Source of the DNA: Veillonellaceae bacterium
GTDB lineage: Bacteria > Bacillota > Negativicutes > Veillonellales > Veillonellaceae
Length of the DNA: 21,313 nt
Assembly: GCA_900765165.1 (NCBI GenBank)
Contig: CAAFQR010000142.1
Location: forward strand, 1 to 21,313
Direction of reading: 5' to 3'
Part shown: piece after piece, positions 13,922 to 21,261 of the stretch
Layout of the letters: every line of letters begins with the position of its first letter
How positions within the stretch are numbered: position 1 is the first letter of the stretch
Translations under genes and position numbers: made by a program
Notes under the pieces: model-generated
What the model was told of the DNA's origin: nothing
Seen by the model: the letters and a program-made list of their open reading frames with translations, nothing else
Database searches by the model: none

Positions 13922-14716
13922 TTGTATATTGAGTTAGATCATATAGGCTTTGGCTACGAGCCGGGCCAGGCTACGCTAAGCGATTTGTCGCTGTCCATTA
14001 AGCGCGGCGAAGCGGTGGCGCTCATGGGCGCCAATGGGTGCGGTAAAACGACGGTGCTCAGCATTTTAAGCGGTATTTTATCGCCGACGGCGGGCACCTT
14101 TACCTTCGATGGTACGCCGGTAACGTCAGAGTTTTTACATAAGCCGGAGCTGGTGAAACGCTTCCACCAGCGCGTGGGCTCTGTATTCCAAAATTCCGAT
14201 GCGCAGCTGTTCTGTCCCACGGTGTACGAAGAAATTGCCTTCGGGCCGCAGCAAATGGGCTTGTCTGATGCGGAAATCGACCAGCGCGTCAAGGATGTAG
14301 CGCAGGTATTAGATATTACGAGCCTGCTTGAGGCAGTGCCGTATCACTTAAGTGGCGGTCAAAAGAAGCGTATCGCCATTGGGGCCACGTTGGCCATGAA
14401 TCCGGAAGTGCTCCTCATGGATGAACCGATGGCGGCACTGGATCCACGGACCCAAACCTTCTTGCTCGGCATTTGGCAAGAGCTGCGCAGTGCCGGTAAG
14501 ACACTTATCATTGCGACTCATGATTTGCGCATGGTAACGGATATGGTGGACCGCATTGTGTTATTTAGCGAAGACCATCAGATTGTGGCGGATGGCACGC
14601 CGTTGGAAATCTTGCAGCAAACGGACCTTTTGAAGTCGGTTAACCTCGTCGATGAACGGTATCACGTACATGTGCATCATCACGATGGGGAAGAGAGCGT
14701 GCATATTCATATGTAA
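13922..14716 (+). CDS. cbiO: Ni/Co ECF transporter ATPase with histidine-rich tail
   Basis: This 264-residue ABC ATPase energises the CbiMQ complex. Walker A is GANGCGKT (36-43), the Q-loop is Gln90, the signature is LSGGQ (143-147), Walker B is LLMDE (164-168) and the switch His is His200. The C-terminal 17 residues carry seven histidines (248, 250, 252-254, 261, 263) mixed with acidic residues, a likely Ni/Co-binding tail. Translation probably starts at TTG 13922, since GAAAGGAG lies at 13908-13915. The frame is open further upstream inside cbiQ, but no ribosome site supports that. It is the last gene of the operon, ended by the terminator at 14731-14767. Confidence 0.92.
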   Translation: MYIELDHIGFGYEPGQATLSDLSLSIKRGEAVALMGANGCGKTTVLSILSGILSPTAGTFTFDGTPVTSEFLHKPELVKRFHQRVGSVFQNSDAQLFCPTVYEEIAFGPQQMGLSDAEIDQRVKDVAQVLDITSLLEAVPYHLSGGQKKRIAIGATLAMNPEVLLMDEPMAALDPRTQTFLLGIWQELRSAGKTLIIATHDLRMVTDMVDRIVLFSEDHQIVADGTPLEILQQTDLLKSVNLVDERYHVHVHHHDGEESVHIHM

Positions 14717-14730
14717 GCGCTAGCTATGCG

Positions 14731-14767
14731 AAAACGGGTGTAACGTATTGAACGTTGCACCCGTTTT
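14731..14767 (+). terminator. Terminator of the cbiMQO operon
   Basis: AAAACGGGTG-T-AACGT pairs with ACGTT-G-CACCCGTTTT, with a 5-nt loop, and ends in a T run. Confidence 0.9.
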
Positions 14768-14810
14768 TGTGTTAGGTCCTGCTAGTGGCCTTATTGTAAT
14801 TTTAGATAAA

Positions 14811-14841
14811 GAAAAACACGGCTTATCAGATAAGCCGTGTT
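14811..14841 (-). terminator. Terminator of tRNA-Ser(GCU)
   Basis: A perfect 10-bp stem ACACGGCTTA/TAAGCCGTGT (14816-14825 with 14831-14840) is followed on the minus strand by T5 (A-run at 14812-14816). Confidence 0.85.
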
Positions 14842-14851
14842 CTTTGTAGTG

Positions 14852-14942
14852 TGGCGGAGGATTAGGGATTCGAACCCTAGCGACGGTAACCCGCCCTAAC
14901 GATTTAGCAAACCGTCCTCTTCAGCCTCTTGAGTAATCCTCC
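14852..14942 (-). tRNA. tRNA-Ser (anticodon GCU)
   Basis: On the minus strand the acceptor GGAGGAT pairs with ATCCTCC, the discriminator is G, and CCA is encoded at 14854-14852. The anticodon GCT (plus-strand AGC at 14906-14908) sits in a 7-nt loop, and a long GC-rich variable arm marks a serine tRNA. The T arm holds GGGTTCGAATCCC. It decodes AGC/AGU and complements the UGA isoacceptor at 4641. Confidence 0.97.
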
Positions 14943-14961
14943 ATATGCAAGCTACTAGGTT

Positions 14962-14990
14962 ATTTTAGCATTTGCATTTCTAACTGTCAA
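14962..14990 (-). promoter_or_regulatory. Promoter of tRNA-Ser(GCU)
   Basis: Read on the minus strand, TTGACA (14990-14985) and TAAAAT (14967-14962) are 17 bp apart, about 20 bp upstream of the tRNA. Confidence 0.75.
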
Positions 14991-15052
14991 GAGGAAAAGT
15001 ATTGCTAGGCGTTCGACATGTATAATTTTAATAACCGTTCTAGGCGCAGTTA

Positions 15053-16075
15053 TTATTTATATTCGCGAATCCAACCTTCAGGACCTTCAACGGTGCCGAG
15101 CTGGATGCCACGCAAGGTTTCATACAATTTAGTAAGAACCGGCCCCATAGTGTCTTTGCCTTCGTTGAAGACATATTCTTTGCCATGGTCAACAACCTTG
15201 CCAACCGGGCAAATAACAGCAGCAGTACCGCAAAGACCAGCTTCAGCGAAGTCAGCCAATTCAGTTAACGCTACTTTGCGATGTTCAACCTTGAAGCCCA
15301 AGTTTTCAGCTAACTGAACCAAGGAACGACGAGTGATGGACGGCAAAATGGAGTCGGATTTCGGCGTTACGATGGTGTTGTCTTTCTTAACGAATAAGAA
15401 GTTAGCACCGCCGGTTTCTTCAACGTAGGTGCGAGTGCCCGGGTCGAGGAACAAGTTTTCGTCATAGCCCTTGCTGTGTGCCTGGATGTATGCATGAAGA
15501 CTCATAGCGTAGTTCAAGCCAGCTTTGATGTGGCCAGTACCATGCGGAGCTGCACGGTCGAAGTCACTTACGCACAAGGTAATCGGTTTAACGCCGCCTT
15601 TGAAATAAGAACCTACCGGAGTACCGAAGAGACGGAACTGGTATTCATCAGCCGGTTTAACGCCGATTACAGGGCCGGTTGCGAAGATGTACGGACGCAA
15701 GTACAAGGACCCGCCGGATTCGTAAGGAGGAATCCATTCTTTGTTAGCAGATACGACGGCTTCTACGGCTTCCATGAACATTTCTTCCGGGACTGGCGGC
15801 ATTTCAAGACGTTTTGCAGAATCCACCAAACGAGAAGCGTTGAGGTCCGGACGGAACGTCACGACACGGCCATCTTTGGTGTGATAAGCTTTCAAGCCTT
15901 CGAACACCTGCTGACCATACTGCAAAATACCAGCACATTCGTTGAGTACCACATTGGCATCATCCGTAAGACCACCTTTTTCCCATTTACCATTACGGTA
16001 GTTGGCTACGTAACGTTGGGATATCGGTTGGTAGTTAAAACCGAGATTGTTCCAATCTACATCTACTTTTGACAT
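15053..16075 (-). CDS. ilvE: Branched-chain amino acid aminotransferase
   Basis: This 340-residue fold-type IV PLP enzyme transfers amino groups between glutamate and the 2-oxo acids of Leu, Ile and Val. Lys184 in GHIKAGLNYA is the PLP lysine. FEGLKAY (58-64), YLRPYIFATG (125-134) and the VEETGGANFLFV and SILPSITRRS segments are typical of the longer BCAT type (about 340-360 residues, YwaA/human-like). AAGGAGGAAG (16090-16081) precedes the ATG. The promoter at 16157-16185 gives a leader of about 70 nt with a GGAAGCGG/CCGCTTCC hairpin (16103-16129). No T-box is seen. No other ilv gene is adjacent, and no clear terminator follows the stop. Confidence 0.95.
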   Translation of the reverse strand: MSKVDVDWNNLGFNYQPISQRYVANYRNGKWEKGGLTDDANVVLNECAGILQYGQQVFEGLKAYHTKDGRVVTFRPDLNASRLVDSAKRLEMPPVPEEMFMEAVEAVVSANKEWIPPYESGGSLYLRPYIFATGPVIGVKPADEYQFRLFGTPVGSYFKGGVKPITLCVSDFDRAAPHGTGHIKAGLNYAMSLHAYIQAHSKGYDENLFLDPGTRTYVEETGGANFLFVKKDNTIVTPKSDSILPSITRRSLVQLAENLGFKVEHRKVALTELADFAEAGLCGTAAVICPVGKVVDHGKEYVFNEGKDTMGPVLTKLYETLRGIQLGTVEGPEGWIREYK

Positions 16076-16102
16076 AATAACTTCCTCCTTATGATCATGG
16101 TT

Positions 16103-16129
16103 GGAAGCGGCTGTTGTAGGACCGCTTCC
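16103..16129 (-). other. Leader hairpin of ilvE
   Basis: A perfect 8-bp stem GGAAGCGG (16103-16110) and CCGCTTCC (16122-16129) has an 11-nt loop. It lies in the 5' leader, 13 nt from the ribosome site, without a U tract. Confidence 0.5.
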
Positions 16130-16156
16130 TCGCAGCTGATGTTGTAAAGTAAATTA

Positions 16157-16185
16157 ATTGTATTCCTGTTACATACAAATGTCAA
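16157..16185 (-). promoter_or_regulatory. Promoter of ilvE
   Basis: On the minus strand, TTGACA (16185-16180) and TACAAT (16162-16157) are separated by 17 bp. Confidence 0.8.
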
Positions 16186-16233
16186 CATTTAAAACGGTTC
16201 TAAGGGTGATAAACCAATGAAATAACTGAATTT

Positions 16234-16262
16234 AGCCCCCAGAAACTATGTTTCTGAGGGCT
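16234..16262 (-). terminator. Terminator after the tannase-like gene
   Basis: A 13-bp stem (16262-16250 with 16246-16234 on the minus strand, one mismatch) has a 3-nt loop. The following U tract is poor (AAATT), so termination may be partial. It separates this gene from the ilvE promoter, which lies close by on the same strand. Confidence 0.65.
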
Positions 16263-16293
16263 GATAGGGTGTACATGTGTATTTATAGGCGGG

Positions 16294-17952
16294 CTACTTC
16301 ACGATGCTATCTATCCAGGCAAAGAGTTCTTTGAGGTCGTAGTCACCTCTGTGTCCCACGTTCCACGGCGCATAGTAATTCACATCGTAGCCTTCATTGC
16401 GAAGCTTAGTAGCTAAGATAAGCGGAATGGCCGGAGAGGTGTTGTTGTCGATTTCGCCGTAGCGGATGCGCCAATGGGGAGCTACCTTAGACTGCTTGTC
16501 CGTGATAAAATCCATCGGATTCATGAGGCGGACGGTGTTAGTATCGGCAACGCCGTATTTGTTATCGTAGGTAGCCATAAAATCTGTGAAATGACGCGGT
16601 GCATTCGTGCTTGTGCCGAATTCGTCATTTTCGCCCGTATCGGCCGTAGGGCTGTCGAAGGCACCAATGCCTTTGATGCGTCCTACGGCTTTGTTGTACG
16701 CATCCCAGTTTACATCGATGACCTTGCTGTGGTCGCTGTTATACACCAAGTATTTCGCTTGGCTAATGTCGGTACCTGCTTTTAACGCATCGTTGGCGCT
16801 TTGAATGACGAATTGCTTAGCATAATTGAGGAACGAGCCGGTGCCATCTTCATTCAACGTCAACGGACGACCTTGTTCGTCTTTAAGCTGTAAGCTGTTT
16901 ACATAGGCCGGGAACTGTGCCGCTAAAATGTTGGACAAGCGATGATCTGCAGCGGTGAATGTAACCGGTTTGCCCGGTGTAGGATGGAAATCACCACCAG
17001 GGCCACCAGGACCGCCATTGTTTTTAGCATTGTTAGTGCCCATAGCTGCTTCCGGTAAGGCCGGTGCGCCTTGCGGTGCTTTTGTAGCTGGTGCGCCAGG
17101 TGTACTAGGCGTAGCCGAAGCGCTAGGTGCGCTGCCCATAGCGGCTTTTGGTAACTGTTTGCCGAAGTTCATGCCTGTATAGCTGTCTAGTTTGCCATAC
17201 GACCATTCGTAAGCGCTGTTAGCGTTGTCGAGATTGGTAATCGGGCAATACGCTGAAACCGCGAAAATTGCATCGGACGCCGGTGCCGCACCGAGTGCTT
17301 TAAGGTAGCTGTCGTAAGCAGGATTGTCGCCGGTTGCGCCCAGCAAAGCAGACACCGCACCGCCAGCACTGGTGCCGTTGGAGATGATTTTATTGGCATC
17401 GCCAGGCATTACTTTGTCGTTGTAATGCAAGTATTTAACGGCTGCTTTCAAATCCACAATAACAGCCGGCGCTTTGCCGATGTATTCGCCGTTTTCGTTA
17501 GTGGACGTACGACCGCGCACAGCCGGCGATGCAACGACATAGCCGTGAGCCAGCGCTGCTAAGGATGCATTTGCTTCGCCGTTTCGAACGGTCGGTTCTT
17601 GAATATCGCCGGGCATGTAACCGCCAACACCGTTAGGAAAGAAAATCGGCGCCGTTTTTTCAGAGTACCCGTTAATTGTTTTGTTATGGTAATACGCTTC
17701 CGGCACGTAAACGCTCATGGTCTGCGTTCCCTTCGCCGTCGGATTCGTTACATAAGGAATATTTTCGTAAGCGCGATATTTCACCGTCGTGCCATCGACA
17801 GTGGTGCTGACTTCCTTGTAGTTATTGATGTTGAAATTAAGATCGGATGCGGCATAGGCCGGTGTGCCAAATCCGGTAATAACGAAGGTTACGCCGGTAG
17901 CAACGCCGGCTAAGGCTGTAACAGCCAGCCTGGTGCAACGTGTGTGTGACAT
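16294..17952 (-). CDS. Secreted subtype-B tannase-like alpha/beta hydrolase
   Basis: This 552-residue esterase has a signal peptide (cleavage AYA|AS after residue 34). Ser195 in GTSAGG, Asp502 and His534 form the expected triad. The Asp-His distance is 32, as in Lactobacillus plantarum tannase TanLp (Ser163, Asp419, His451, from memory). The Ser-Asp distance equals that of TanLp once a Pro/Ala/Gly-rich insertion of about 51 residues (within 264-320) is removed. Lys427 and Glu441 align with the gallate-binding Lys343 and Glu357, but Asn504 stands where TanLp has Asp421. It probably splits gallate-type or other phenolic esters outside the cytoplasm; the substrate is uncertain because of that change. 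The ATG at 17952 is chosen since AAAGGAG lies 8 nt upstream; an in-frame TTG two codons earlier is less well placed. Confidence 0.8.
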   Translation of the reverse strand: MSHTRCTRLAVTALAGVATGVTFVITGFGTPAYAASDLNFNINNYKEVSTTVDGTTVKYRAYENIPYVTNPTAKGTQTMSVYVPEAYYHNKTINGYSEKTAPIFFPNGVGGYMPGDIQEPTVRNGEANASLAALAHGYVVASPAVRGRTSTNENGEYIGKAPAVIVDLKAAVKYLHYNDKVMPGDANKIISNGTSAGGAVSALLGATGDNPAYDSYLKALGAAPASDAIFAVSAYCPITNLDNANSAYEWSYGKLDSYTGMNFGKQLPKAAMGSAPSASATPSTPGAPATKAPQGAPALPEAAMGTNNAKNNGGPGGPGGDFHPTPGKPVTFTAADHRLSNILAAQFPAYVNSLQLKDEQGRPLTLNEDGTGSFLNYAKQFVIQSANDALKAGTDISQAKYLVYNSDHSKVIDVNWDAYNKAVGRIKGIGAFDSPTADTGENDEFGTSTNAPRHFTDFMATYDNKYGVADTNTVRLMNPMDFITDKQSKVAPHWRIRYGEIDNNTSPAIPLILATKLRNEGYDVNYYAPWNVGHRGDYDLKELFAWIDSIVK

Positions 17953-18003
17953 AAGCAAAACTCCTTTGGTGTGTAGAATGTGTTGTGTGATTGTGAAAGG
18001 TGA

Positions 18004-18048
18004 GTCCCTCTTGGGACAGGCTAGATATCTATCGTTGGTGCTAGTATA
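18004..18048 (-). promoter_or_regulatory. Possible promoter and leader hairpin of the tannase-like gene
   Basis: TATACT on the minus strand (18048-18043) is a good -10 without a convincing -35. Downstream a GTCCC/GGGAC hairpin (18004-18017) lies in the leader. GTGAA and ATGAA at 18059 and 18070 (11 bp apart) are upstream and could be a short version of the phased motif. Confidence 0.4.
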
Positions 18049-18143
18049 GCGAGTAGCTGTGAAATGAGGATGAAACTCAGTGCGTCGAGGAGGCGGTTTA
18101 TTTCAGTATATTGAACTTCATCGAAATTTCACGGCCTAAACCG

Positions 18144-18171
18144 TTGAATTGTACAATTTCTTTGCTATAAT
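18144..18171 (+). promoter_or_regulatory. Promoter of the zinc-ribbon protein gene
   Basis: TTGAAT (18144-18149), a 16-bp spacer, and TATAAT (18166-18171) with the extended -10 TG at 18163-18164. The leader of about 127 nt contains a hairpin at 18253-18284 (TGTAAG/CTTACA with inner CTCGC/GCGAG) that ends 8 nt before the ribosome site. Confidence 0.75.
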
Positions 18172-18304
18172 GAAGATAAGTTAAGGCATAGATACTTAAC
18201 GATGAGTTAGTAACTGATATATTGAATAGAAAGTTTAGAAGCAGATATTACATGTAAGCGCTCGCAGTGGCGAGTCAACTTACATATGGAAAAGAGGGGT
18301 TATT

Positions 18305-19585
18305 ATGGGTCGTTTTTGTACGAATTGTGGCACCGAGTTTAGTGAAGGGGCTTTGTTTTGCAGAAACTGCGGTGCTAAGCGCAGTGATTCTGATGCGCCC
18401 ACAGCAGCCGTAACGACGGAACCGGCACAGCCAAAATCGCCGTCGGAGCAAATTGTGCCGTTAGTATTTGAAGAGCTTAAGAAATCCGGTCCGCTGCCGA
18501 ATTACGATAAATTGACGCAGGTTTTAGAAAAGTTGAAGAAGGAAGACAACAACCCGGTTGTAGAAGCATTGAGTGAAATCGTGGCTTCGTACAAGCACAT
18601 TGGCAAGATGTATGGCTTGTTGTCTAAACCGGAAACGTTGACTAGTGAATCCGTGCGTGCCAATGCATTGGCCGGTCTTGGCATTTTCCCGGCTGTTGGT
18701 GCCGGTGGTGCTGCTTTGGCTGGTGCCGGTGCCGGTTTAGCTGCCGGTGGCGCCGGTTTTGGCGGTAACGGCAATGGCGGTAATGGTGGTACCGGTTTTG
18801 GCAATGCCCAGGGCGGTCCGAACGGTAATTTCGGTGGTCGTCCAGGTGCTAATGGTGGCCAAGGCTATATTGATACGACGGCTACGCCGGTTCGCGGTGG
18901 CAGCTCCAGCTCCGGTTCTCACTGGGGACAGTATTTAGGCATGGCGGCAGCTGGCTTTGCCGGTGCTATGTTGGCTGATAGCTTGCATTCCGCAATGACT
19001 TCGCCTCACTACACCAGTAGTGGCTTTGGCGGTGGTACGCCTTTAGGCTTTGGTGATCAGCAAGGTTCTTTGGACCAGTACTTGCAAGGCGATAACGGTG
19101 GCTCTATCTTTGATGGTAGCATCTTTGGTAATGGTACGGCTGATGCCAGCGGCGTTGATACGACAACCGTTGACCAGACTACAATCACTGAAACGACCAA
19201 TGACCCGGCGGCCTTCGATGATCCGAATGGTCCAATTGACCCGTCTGCAACGTCTTATGACAGCACGACTTCAGCAGATCCGCTTGATAGTTATGTAGGT
19301 AGCGATACAGCGACTGATACGTCTTACGCTGACAGTGCTGATAACACGAGCTACTTTGATAACACTGACAATTCCGGTAATTCGGACAGCTTCTTTGGTA
19401 GCTCAGATAGCACGGATAATTCCGACAGCGGTTTCTTTGGTGGTTCTGACAGCTCGGACAGTTCCGATAGTTCCGATGGCGGTTTCTTCGGCGGCGGTGG
19501 TTTCTTTGATAACTCCGATAGCTCCGATGATGACGGTGGCTTCTTCGGTGGTGGCGGCTTCTTTGATGGCGGCGACGACTGGTAA
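18305..19585 (+). CDS. Zinc-ribbon protein with Gly/Ala core and FFGG/Ser-Asp low-complexity tail
   Basis: The 426-residue protein opens with a zinc ribbon (Cys5, Cys8, Cys19, Cys22; CxxC-10-CxxC). Residues 45-118 are a charged, helical region. A Gly/Ala-rich hydrophobic stretch (119-150) leads into Gly/Asn-rich sequence. A second glycine-zipper-like segment lies at 207-230. From about 290 the chain is Asp/Ser/Thr-rich and ends in two copies of GGFFGGGGFFD, closing with DDW. No signal peptide is present, so the N-terminus is probably cytosolic; the Gly/Ala segments might insert in the membrane. A Gly-rich end closing with Trp recalls TPM-domain proteins, but no TPM domain is visible. AGAGGGG (18293-18299) supports the start. 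The function is not known. Confidence 0.75.
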   Translation: MGRFCTNCGTEFSEGALFCRNCGAKRSDSDAPTAAVTTEPAQPKSPSEQIVPLVFEELKKSGPLPNYDKLTQVLEKLKKEDNNPVVEALSEIVASYKHIGKMYGLLSKPETLTSESVRANALAGLGIFPAVGAGGAALAGAGAGLAAGGAGFGGNGNGGNGGTGFGNAQGGPNGNFGGRPGANGGQGYIDTTATPVRGGSSSSGSHWGQYLGMAAAGFAGAMLADSLHSAMTSPHYTSSGFGGGTPLGFGDQQGSLDQYLQGDNGGSIFDGSIFGNGTADASGVDTTTVDQTTITETTNDPAAFDDPNGPIDPSATSYDSTTSADPLDSYVGSDTATDTSYADSADNTSYFDNTDNSGNSDSFFGSSDSTDNSDSGFFGGSDSSDSSDSSDGGFFGGGGFFDNSDSSDDDGGFFGGGGFFDGGDDW

Positions 19586-19605
19586 ACATATAGTGGTGAA
19601 ATGAT

Positions 19606-19650
19606 AAGTGCCATGCATTAAGGGTGAAAACTTAGGCATGGCACTTTTTT
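19606..19650 (+). terminator. Terminator after the zinc-ribbon gene
   Basis: AAGTGCCATGC (19606-19616) pairs with GCATGGCACTT (19636-19646), followed by T6 at 19645-19650. Confidence 0.85.
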
Positions 19651-19673
19651 GATTGGGAACGTGTTCGAAAGCA

Positions 19674-19714
19674 ATTTACTAAAGTACGATTTACTAAAGT
19701 ATACTTGAGTAAAT
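19674..19714. promoter_or_regulatory. Triple TACTNNAGTA operator-like array
   Basis: TACTAAAGTA occurs at 19677-19686 and 19692-19701, and TACTTGAGTA at 19702-19711. The first two lie in a 13-bp direct repeat ATTTACTAAAGTA (19674, 19689). The third is embedded in the inverted form of the same unit. An extended -10 (TGaTACAAT, 19719-19727) follows at once, so a bound protein would cover the -35 region. Regulator unknown. Confidence 0.6.
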
Positions 19715-19763
19715 TGTATGATACAATCTGTGGTAGAGAAGAACTGAATGGGGAGGTGATGTT

Positions 19764-20312
19764 ATGTTTGTTGGTCGTGAAAATGAACTCGATTTTTTTC
19801 AACGTATTTATGATAAAGGTGGCTTTGCGTATTTGGTTGTATATGGAGATCCTGGCGTAGGGAAAACTGCCTTCGTGCGTGAGTTTACTAAGGATAAAAC
19901 CACAGTCTATTTCACAGGACGTGATGTGTCGGAAGCGGAAAATGTAAGCACGTTGGTTGAGGCTGTTAATCAGGTGTTGGGGAAAGAGGTATGGCCGACT
20001 TGTGAGCATCCATGGCGTCGGGGAGGCTTTTTATTTCAGTATGCATTAGAAGATTTGTTTGCTTATAGCACTGAGCATCGTTTTGTGCTGGTTATTGATG
20101 ACTATCCTAAGATTGTTGAATCGGTAATGGGAGCGTCATCCATTTTGCAAAGGCTAATAGATGAATATAAGGATTCCTCGCAGATGATGCTGTTGCTTTG
20201 TGGCGGGCCGGAAGAATATATGAGGGAAAAAGTAATGGCCTATAGAGCGCCTTTGTATGGACGGCAAAACGGGCAATTTCGTGTATTGCCATTGGACTTT
20301 TACTCGAAGTAA
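19764..20312 (+). CDS. P-loop ATPase of the archaeal-ATPase type, apparently C-terminally truncated
   Basis: The 182-residue protein starts MFVGRENEL, the usual opening of archaeal-type ATPases (STAND/AAA-like family with C-terminal DUF234-like regions). Walker A is GDPGVGKT (28-35). Walker B is VIDDYP (110-115), LLLCGG is the sensor strand, and SPLYGRRTGQ-like APLYGRQNGQ (162-171) is present. Full members are about 400-470 residues and continue beyond PLDF, but this one stops three residues later (PLDFYSK). The promoter of the next gene begins 13 bp after the stop, so no further coding sequence remains. GGGAGGTGAT (19750-19759) gives a strong ribosome site. It may be a remnant or a single-domain variant. 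Its base composition appears more AT-rich than its neighbours. Confidence 0.65.
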   Translation: MFVGRENELDFFQRIYDKGGFAYLVVYGDPGVGKTAFVREFTKDKTTVYFTGRDVSEAENVSTLVEAVNQVLGKEVWPTCEHPWRRGGFLFQYALEDLFAYSTEHRFVLVIDDYPKIVESVMGASSILQRLIDEYKDSSQMMLLLCGGPEEYMREKVMAYRAPLYGRQNGQFRVLPLDFYSK

Positions 20313-20324
20313 GCCGCGCTACAG

Positions 20325-20353
20325 TGGACTATCGCTTATAAATCTGTTACAAT
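20325..20353 (+). promoter_or_regulatory. Promoter of the small exported protein
   Basis: TGGACT (20325-20330), 17 bp, TACAAT (20348-20353) with the extended -10 TG at 20345-20346. Confidence 0.55.
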
Positions 20354-20400
20354 AATATCGTTGGGTTAATAAGGAAACTGCATAGAAAGGAAGTTACCAC

Positions 20401-21030
20401 ATGAAAAAACAAGTTGTAACGTTATTAGCTTGCGGCGCTCTTTTCGCAGCAGCAGTTCCTGTATACGCAGCCGATATGGTTGCTTTAACATCCGCAGCAC
20501 CGGCCGTTCAGGCTGTTAGTGCTACAGCTACCAGTGGTCTCAAGGTTATGCCGGTTTCGGCTAACGCGGCGGCCGCTTCCTCTTTGGTGACGGAAGGCAC
20601 GCAGATGCCGAGCCCGTTGGTGACCTATGAAACTTATGGGGCCATGACGAAGGCTGTAGGCTTCCACGCTTTGTTCGTGCCGAAGATAGCTGGCTATACG
20701 GCTAATTTGTATCAGACAATTTCCAATGAAGTAGCAGAAATTCGCTACCACAATGCTAACGGGGCAACCTTGACGGTTCGCACCGCCAAAGCACCGACGA
20801 CCGGTCATGAAAACATCAGTGGCTACTATCCGACAAAATGGGAAACGAAGACCATCGATGGCATTACGGTAAAAGTTGGTTCCATGTACGATGAACGCGC
20901 TTGCGTGGCTTCGTGGAGCGTTGGCGATTACGACTTCTCCTTCTCCTCGGAAGGTTTGTCGCAGAAAGATTTCATGAATCTCTTAACGCAGTTGCCGCTG
21001 GATATGTCCGCACACTGGTATGTGAAATAA
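20401..21030 (+). CDS. Exported protein of unknown function (possible DUF4367-like fold)
   Basis: The 209-residue protein has a clear signal peptide: KK, a hydrophobic core, and VYA|AD cleavage after residue 23. An Ala/Val/Ser/Thr-rich spacer (25-75) follows. The C-terminal part (about 80-206) is an alternating beta-strand domain with the pattern of DUF4367-type modules: a GF...VP..AGY opening, a Y.N.NGATLTVRTAK strand pair, a GITVKVG strand and a FMNLLTQL final helix. That assignment is tentative. AGAAAGGAAG at 20384-20393 precedes the ATG. It stands alone between its own promoter and two terminators. A periplasmic or surface location is inferred; the role is unknown. Confidence 0.75.
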   Translation: MKKQVVTLLACGALFAAAVPVYAADMVALTSAAPAVQAVSATATSGLKVMPVSANAAAASSLVTEGTQMPSPLVTYETYGAMTKAVGFHALFVPKIAGYTANLYQTISNEVAEIRYHNANGATLTVRTAKAPTTGHENISGYYPTKWETKTIDGITVKVGSMYDERACVASWSVGDYDFSFSSEGLSQKDFMNLLTQLPLDMSAHWYVK

Positions 21031-21177
21031 CGCAAACAGCATCAGCTTTTGATGAAATGTGACGTGTGAAGTAAGTCTGAAGATATTTATAGTAACAGAG
21101 AGAGACCGTTTTTAAACGTGTTTCCTAGCTAACCTAACAGTTATGGGGATAACAACACAGTTATATATTGCATTTGC

Positions 21178-21209
21178 GAAAAAGGCGTGCCGCTTGGTGC
21201 GCCTTTTTC
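21178..21209 (+). terminator. First terminator after the exported protein
   Basis: GAAAAAGGCG (21178-21187) pairs with CGCCTTTTTC (21200-21209), with a further CC/GG pair inside. The symmetric A and T runs make it potentially bidirectional. Confidence 0.8.
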
Positions 21210-21227
21210 GATGATTTCAGAAAATTT

Positions 21228-21261
21228 AGCCCTCGGATTGTCGTGCGTCCGAGGGCTTTTT
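21228..21261 (+). terminator. Second terminator
   Basis: AGCCCTCGGA (21228-21237) pairs with TCCGAGGGCT (21248-21257), followed by T5. It lies 18 bp after the first, giving tandem termination. Confidence 0.85.

Noticed and set aside
15004..15044. CTAGGCG direct repeat flanking the ilvE end
   Set aside because: Only 7 bp, with no associated mobile-element features; probably chance.
19050..19614. Several overlapping reading frames on both strands of the Ser/Asp-rich region
   Set aside because: They are low-complexity shadows of the repetitive zinc-ribbon gene.
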